The translations under genes were made by a program, and so were the position numbers. The notes under the pieces are model-generated. The model was not told the origin of the DNA. It saw only the letters and a program-made list of their open reading frames with translations, and made no database searches. A DNA stretch of 64,000 nucleotides from Vesta saturnalis. Its lineage: Eukaryota; Arthropoda; Insecta; Coleoptera; Lampyridae. The DNA lies in contig JARFJB010000390.1 of the NCBI GenBank assembly GCA_036346205.1, forward strand, positions 678,501 to 742,500, given 5' to 3'. The stretch's first letter is position 1. Each line of letters starts with the position of its first letter. Positions 58,165-64,000 of this stretch are shown piece by piece.

Positions 58165-60253
58165 TAGGGTGTCCTATTTTCGATGTAATTGGGAGGTTTT
58201 AGGTTTTTCCCAAATAGATAGAGTAAAATCATGGTCGGGACCCTTGGACCGATTTTTGAAACAAATTCAATAATCTAAAGAACATTTCAATATCTCGACT
58301 CGTTTGGGAAATATAGGGTGTTTTTCGTTTTATGCCGTTTTCTTTAAAATCCGTAACTTTTTGTTTGTGAATATTTAAAATTTTGGTAAAAACATCTTTT
58401 GTGCCTTTTTTTATGTGCAATTTAGTGGCGTACTCGATTTTTTTCTAACTTAATTTGTTTCCGAGTTACAGACCAAAGTTGGATTTTTTTAAATGGTAAC
58501 CATAGTTGGCTATGACTATATTAATTAGAGATTTCTTTTAGCTTTCTGAAAATATATAGTTTCATATATTTATCTCGGTAAATAAGAAAATTATAATCGA
58601 TTTTTTGGAAAACACCTCTTGATCAAGTCACTTATGTATAGTATAGTTTCATATATTCAAAAGGAAGTATATTACTATGCGCAGAACTTATTTTAAAACT
58701 AGATAAAAATGTCCTCATAGTATTTTATGCCATATTAAAAACTTATTGATTTAGAAAAAAATAACAACATTTTTATTTTATAACAGTTTTTTCTTATTTT
58801 AGGTATTATTCAAACTGATGTCCATTATGATGTAAACAAACTTCACATCGGCGCGAAATACACTCAATTGCCTTAATGAAATGAATAGATGTATGCCTTA
58901 AATCTTCAAATGCTGCCCTGGTTGAATTGACCAATTGTTCGTATGTTTCGTGGCGAGTATGATATATTTTATTTTTTAAAAATCCCCACAAAAAGAAATC
59001 CAGTATTGAAAGATCTGGAGATCTTCATTGATTGTTAAAGTTTCGGTTTAAGTAATCTCGGACTAAAACAGTATTATGACAAGGCGCACCATCTTGTTGA
59101 AAATAAACATTTACCCTCTGCGCTAATGGAATTTCATCTAGCAGTTGTGGAAGACAAATGTTTAATATTTCCATATACCTCTCGCCGTTAAGGTTGCCGT
59201 TAAAAATGGTAAACAAATCTACCCCCCAAAATAAAGCATGATACATTAAAACCAAATCTACCTTGATTTGGCGTGCTAATGTTACAAAATTGTTATTTTT
59301 TGACCAATATCGATTGTTATTGCGATTAAAAATTCCTGCACTCGTAATATGACTCTCATCAGACCAAATGATATTGCGCCCAAAATTCCTATTTTGTCTA
59401 ATCTGTTCTAAATACCAATTACAAAAAATAATTCGCCGTTCTAAGTCACCATCATTAAGGTGCTGAATTACTCTTTTTTTGTACGGAATATAATTATATT
59501 TTTTTAAGATTTTTTGTACTCTTGATTTAGATACGCCAACTTCTGTTTCTATTTGTCGGCAGGAGGTATTAGGATTTTCTTCAACTCTTGCTAAAACAGT
59601 TATTTCGTCGTCTTGTTGGTTCATTTTTGCATAATTTTTGATCCTAGGCTTCTCAAAAGATCCATAAGTTAATAGATGTTCTTTTAATCTGGCGAATATA
59701 TTTAAAGTAGCTTTATTATTTTGCGTTTTTATAAATACTTGCATTATTAAAGTATTAAACGCACAACCTATCTATTAAAATATGCCTCTGCAGCTTGGTC
59801 TGCATTAAAATTACACTGATAGTATATGCCAATCATATCTAACTTTTCAAAATTTTCATACTTCGTATTATTGACAGCCATCACAAAAAAGTTATTAACT
59901 TGAATAATTATTTATTTAAGCAAAGTTTTGAAACAATAAATCTAATCACATTTACGTTTCCACCATTTATTTATATGAAACAACTGCGTGAAATGTCAAA
60001 TAACTAGCAACGAATGCGTGCAGTAAACAAAGGTTCATAGATGACTTGATCAAGAGGTATTTTTCAAAAAATCGTTTATAATTTAATAAAACGAAAAACA
60101 CCCTATATTTCCCAAACGAGTCGAGATATTGAAATGCTCTTTAGATTATTAAATTTCTTCAAAAATCGGTCCATGGGTCCCGACCATGATTTTACTCTAT
60201 CTATTTGAGAAATACCTAAAATCCCCCAATTACATCGAAAATAGGACACCCTG
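58165..60253 (-). mobile_element. Mariner with about 180 bp TIRs and TA duplications
   Basis: The left end, after TA at 58163-58164, reads TAGGGTGTCCTATTTTCGAT. The right end, before TA at 60254-60255, is the complement of CAGGGTGTCCTATTTTCGAT. The arms then share TTTTACTCTATCTATTTG / CAAATAGATAGAGTAAAA and the CCCTATATTTCCCAAACGAG / CTCGTTTGGGAAATATAGGG blocks, to about 58345 and 60070. The TA duplications on both sides are direct evidence of the insertion. Confidence 0.93.
58803..59744 (-). pseudogene. Mariner transposase with a short catalytic deletion
   Basis: The frame from 59744 to 59025 is open for 239 residues. It starts with a leader, then helix-turn-helix motifs (NTSCRQIETEVGVSKSRVQK, YKKRVIQHLNDGDLERRIIF). 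The first catalytic aspartate is in IIWSDESHITSAGIFNRNNN and the second in YFQQDGAPCHNTVLVRDYLN. After FNNQ there is a TGA and then RSPDLSILDFFLWGFLKNKI to the natural end near 58803. Only 30 residues separate the second and third aspartates. DD41D relatives have 41, so about 11 residues between NFNN and RSPD appear to be missing. The methionine at 59744 may be too far upstream; MNQQDD at 59622 is an alternative start. Confidence 0.87.
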
Positions 60254-60256
60254 TAC

Positions 60257-61990
60257 CTAACAGTTACGACCAAAATAATAATGGGGTTTCCCATCACAGT
60301 CTTTGCAATTCGTAGTTACCTTACGAACTTGGTTTTTGGTAATCAGTCTCTTTTGCTTCTTGTTGTAACACCCTATACAATACTTGCGGACCTTATGGGC
60401 TTCTCCTTCTTTTCGACAAAGGAATGTGCATTGGTCCATTTTCTCTTATTTGGAGGACCAGGATTGTTTTCCTCTTCAGGATTGTTGTAGTCAAAAGAGA
60501 GAAGAGACTCAATTATTTCTTCTCTAAGGTCGCTAATGTGGATAGCGCTGTGCTTGATTTGTTACTATAGAAATTGTATTAACGAATGATGTTCCCCTCA
60601 GTAATTCTATTGCAAGCTTCCTACACCACTTTATGGTCTCTCGCAGAGAATTATTCTAACTAGCCATTTGGTCACTCAGATCGATCGAGCTCTTACCATC
60701 ATTATAATCCATTATTGCACGAGATTTTTGGATTTTACTAGTTCTTATTTTTACAACGACAGTTTTATTCGTATGGTTTGTAGAGAGAACTAACACATCA
60801 CGCTAATCTCGCCATTTCGTAACGCATATACCTCGTTCGTTCTCATGACCATATACTTCGCCTAATTTGAACTTTTTTGTAGTTATTGCTTTCGGACCAT
60901 CCCGTCTGTTAGATCTCCATGTTCCAAGAAGATGTGTTTGATTATCCAGTAGAATGTTAGCCAATTCTAAGCTGGTATAGTAGTTATACGTTATGATTAT
61001 TCTGCCACATCCTACCATTCGTTCAGAAAGAGCAGTTACAATTTTAGTAGGTACAGCTACTATGCAATCCTCGTCTCTCTTCTTGCCAGCGTAAATTCCT
61101 GTGTTTCACGTGTAACCTCGATTACAACAAACCTTGAAAAGCTTGACGCCATATTATAAACCTCTTTATATGTTTTGAGGAGCAAATCAAGCAAGGGCGA
61201 GACTTTATAGATTCTATTGCCCTCAGGACATTAATTATTATTACTGAAGTACTCTTAGCAACAGTTCGAATCGTGCACCGGTCATAATTCCAGGAAGTAT
61301 TGTGCTAAATAATAACCTTTTTAATTTTGACCAATAATGTAAACTTGGGAGTTTCACAAGCCCCATGTAACTAATAATTCCTAAAATTTTTTCATCTCAT
61401 TTGCATTAGTTGGTTCCCAAGTGCGCAGTCTTGAGCTTGGTCCAACGTCGTCTGTTGCAGTTATAAGCTGTGTAGCCTAAAGGTTCGTCTGATCTATCAT
61501 CAAATGAATTACATCGTTATTTATAAATAATACGAAGAAATCAATAGATTCGCAATTGCTTAAGACCGCAGCGATTTCTGGCTTAATTCCTGCTTCTTCG
61601 TCAAATGTAAACTGTAAATGGTTTCCTATGGGAGTATTCCACAAATTCTCGTGAGACGCAGCAGGTTCAGTTGTACTTTCCACGATAGACGATGTTGATG
61701 GTTCCTCTGTAACTTCATTACTTGCGATTTCATCTGTTGTTTGTTTACTTGTGATCTCTTTAGTAGTTGAGGGATGGCTTTATTGTCTTGTATCTAACTT
61801 AGCTGATTTTGCAAGTGTGGAACTACATGCCTTCCCTTTTTGCCCCGTTTTTTGCGGGTGTACTATGTAGTCTTCTTCTGAAGAAGTAGCGGAATTACTT
61901 GCTGTAGATTCAAAATCACTGCCATCACTTGCTGAATAAGGCTCCGGTTCGGACTTGGAAAGCACACAATCTAGGACAAGTGAAATGTTA
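60257..61990 (-). pseudogene. piggyBac-like transposase, broken
   Basis: Minus strand: an acidic N-terminus (SEPEPYSASDGSDFESTASN at 61965), then SIDFFVLFINNDVIHLMIDQ near 61540, the DNA-binding/catalytic entry of piggyBac. Next is GCGRIIITYNYYTSLELANI near 61015 (the usual DNFYTS block, in which D is changed), THLLGTWRSNRRDGPKAI and ICVTKWRD. The C-terminal cysteine/histidine-rich domain is CIGCYNKKQKRLITKNQVRK, then CKDCDGKPHYYFGRNC and a TAG at 60257. PiggyBac enzymes cut at TTAA. The missing DNFYTS aspartate and several stops make this inactive. The mariner at 58165-60253 begins 3 bp past this stop codon. Confidence 0.85.
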
Positions 61991-62985
61991 TGTATTTGCC
62001 ATAATATATTTTTCTTATAATGTTTGAATGCAGCATATACCGAATTATTTACATAGCATATTGATTACGGCGGGTTAGAATGACAGAATACGCATTGACT
62101 GTAGAGTAAATGAGCAAACAAACATTTATTTAAAACTAAGTAGCAAGGTTGCACCGTGAAAATTTAAAATTTAAACGTCAAATATGATTGTTTGCGATAG
62201 TTATGATGACTTAGAAATTTTTAACTGCCATTATCACAGTAAAAGTTTTAAATGATGTGGTTTAAAATATTGTAACTTTAATTTTTTTGAAGTTGGCAAA
62301 ATATCACGGTGTTGCTAAATTTTGTCATACAAACTTGCTGTCAATTTCAAAACAAATAATAAACAAGGACAGGGCACAGTGGATATGGCAGCATTGTAAC
62401 AAATTGGTATCTGACGTCATATAATAACCTTTTTTTAGAAAGTTTTAACTTAGAAATTTTAGCTCTCGGTTTATTTCAACGTTTTTCTTATAGAATACAG
62501 TACGAAATGGTCTAATTATGTATATAATATTTATTTACTTACCAGTACTACATAATTTAGCTAAATTTAGCATTTTACGCGTTCGGTTGTTCATATTATA
62601 CACCCACTTGAAAACAAATTGGCGTAAACTAAGTGCAGTTAAACATATAATACGCAACAGGATGCATGGGTTTCAGGTTTCGACAAGAATAACGCGGACT
62701 GCTGCGCGGACCGTCAGACTGTGTCCGGAAAATATGTCCACATAGGAATGGGCACAAAAAGCAAAAGTATGATCATAAATTGGTTTTAGTACATGTAGAA
62801 AGGAAGTTATTTGAGACCGCAAAAGAATAGAAAAAAAAAACATTTCAACCCAACGGGAATTTTCTTATTAAACATGCAGATCCGTCAACGTGTTAATTAG
62901 AATTTTTTTAATTCTATCTGTAACATTAGTTTAGTTATAAAAGGAAAAAGCAATACCAGTATTAAGAACTGGTTTTTTCTTTATA
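61991..62985. other. Unassigned AT-rich stretch
   Basis: Upstream side of the piggyBac remnant. No TTAA-terminal inverted repeat or coding region could be confirmed. A plus-strand frame at 62518-62745 has no family match. Confidence 0.4.
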
Positions 62986-62989
62986 GTTA

Positions 62990-64000
62990 TGTCTAGCAGG
63001 TGTAATAACATTATTAATATCAGTAATTGAATATCCATTAGCTTGAAAGGATTTTGTTGCATATTTAAATTTATCTTTCAAAAATTCTGGCTCACAAATT
63101 TGTTTTCCTCGATCCACTAAAGATTTATTTACACCGTGGGTGGTGGATTGATAACTTACGAAGGCATCTATCAGTGTATGTCGGATTTCTGTAAACCTTA
63201 AAAAATATTAAAATACTTATCTTTTTGGGATTTTTAATGGTGTACTTTAAATTATACAATCTAAACGTTTCGATAACACTTACAGTTATCTTCGTCAGTA
63301 GTAATGTTAGTTAAAAATTGTTAAAGATGTAGTAAACAATTTTGTCAAATTTGAAAAATTCAAACATAAACATAAGCCTGCTATTAATATAACAGTTTGA
63401 GAAACGTATAAGCCAACTATAAAATTGTAGTAAAGAATAACTAGGTCATTAAAATTAAATATGTTAAACTGCCTCAAAGATGACAAACCAGAACACTCTC
63501 TACGACGAAAGCTAACAATGAAATTTGCCAGCCAAAAACACATTTAACAAAATTTAATCGAGTTATGATGTAAGTGTAAAGTTGTGAAAAACTTCAATTT
63601 TAAAATGATAGAAGCATTCACAAATCCAAACATTACATCAAAAATAACCCAGTTAAATCTAACAAAGAGATATCTTTATCAATAATTGGAAGTGTTATTA
63701 ACAATGAAAAGCACAATGCAGAACGTTCTTTGTAATTTTTAATTTCAATTTAATTTCAACTACTTATGTTAAATTATAGTGCTGTGGAAATTTAACATAT
63801 AATTGGTAAAGCATTTGCTTCAAGGTCTAGGAAAAACACAGCAAAAACCTAGACATACCAAAAGTTGAAAACAAATTAAAATCAAGGCGTATCATTATGC
63901 TCTTTTTAATTATAAGATGCCAAAACCTATTTAAACGGAGATTTTCTTCTTGTCTATTAAAATTATTCGGTGTTTATATATTTCAATAGCTTCACGTTGC
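62990..64000 (-). mobile_element. Penelope-like element, family B: two tandem partial copies
   Basis: Minus-strand sequence 63200-62990 matches plus positions 53010-53230 of the family (FKVYRNPTYTDRCLRKLSIH-type coding through TDINNVITPA). To the right of it lie hammerhead core 3, the 3' region (63302-63830) and the end of the nuclease ORF, which runs off the window (FEIYKH region near 63960). The order downstream of one copy to the start of the next is the tandem arrangement of PLEs with a hammerhead-bearing terminal repeat between copies. Confidence 0.8.
63261..63301 (-). ncRNA. Hammerhead ribozyme-like core 3 (best preserved)
   Basis: Minus strand: CTA, CTGACGA (63298-63292), an extra A, then a perfect GATAAC / GTTATC stem around a TGTAAGT loop, CGAAAC and GTTTAG. 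TAG pairs with CTA for stem I, and the ACGT at the GAAAC-GT junction gives the minimal stem III. All CUGANGA and GAAA core residues are present. It lies at the boundary between two tandem PLE copies, the usual site for PLE ribozymes. Confidence 0.72.

Overview
This window looks like repeat-dense nuclear DNA from an arthropod, most likely an insect. The evidence is a dense mixture of Tc1/mariner, hAT, piggyBac, MULE and PIF/Harbinger DNA transposons, several non-LTR retrotransposons, Penelope-like elements (PLEs), a tRNA-derived SINE, long (TA)n arrays, short GT-AG introns and an AT-rich background. No intact host gene was recognised. Nearly all coding potential is broken transposon sequence. 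Species cannot be assigned from what is visible.

Layout. 0-8 kb: a plus-strand LINE (ORF1 piece at 47-708, reverse transcriptase at about 5.3-7.5 kb) interrupted by a minus-strand R1-like LINE (about 710-5165) with a poly(A) tail. 9.05-15.85 kb: a mariner-family element with terminal inverted repeats (TIRs) of about 600 bp. Its transposase gene is split by a 4.6 kb GTGTGAGT-type satellite. 15.9-24 kb: three damaged copies of one PLE family (one minus, two tandem plus) with pieces of a tRNA-derived SINE. 24.4-28.3 kb: a second mariner with long TIRs, a LINE fragment and a third mariner remnant. 30.6-33 kb: a MULE with GACGCGCGACAAA-type subterminal repeats, followed by a Harbinger fragment, a truncated mariner, GT/TA microsatellites and, at 35.8-38.2 kb, a nested palindrome. 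38.3-42.85 kb: two convergent broken LINEs. 42.9-44.7 kb: an almost intact DD41D mariner. 45.6-46.9 kb: a small element with a transposase carrying four introns. 47.3-47.8 kb: another mariner fragment. 51-57.8 kb: a second PLE family with hammerhead ribozyme-like cores, two tRNA-bearing modules and an inserted hAT element. 58.2-62 kb: a mariner inserted just after the stop codon of a piggyBac transposase. 63-64 kb: more PLE with a third hammerhead core.

How the parts relate. The elements work as nested or colliding insertions rather than operons. Mariners repeatedly sit against or inside (TA)n arrays, consistent with their TA target. The PLE family at 51-54 and 63-64 kb carries type I hammerhead cores. 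Two of these bracket a 639 bp unit that also contains a tRNA gene with a cloverleaf fold, and this is the most unusual arrangement in the window. Other strong points are the spliced transposase, the satellite inside a transposase reading frame, and the nested palindrome.
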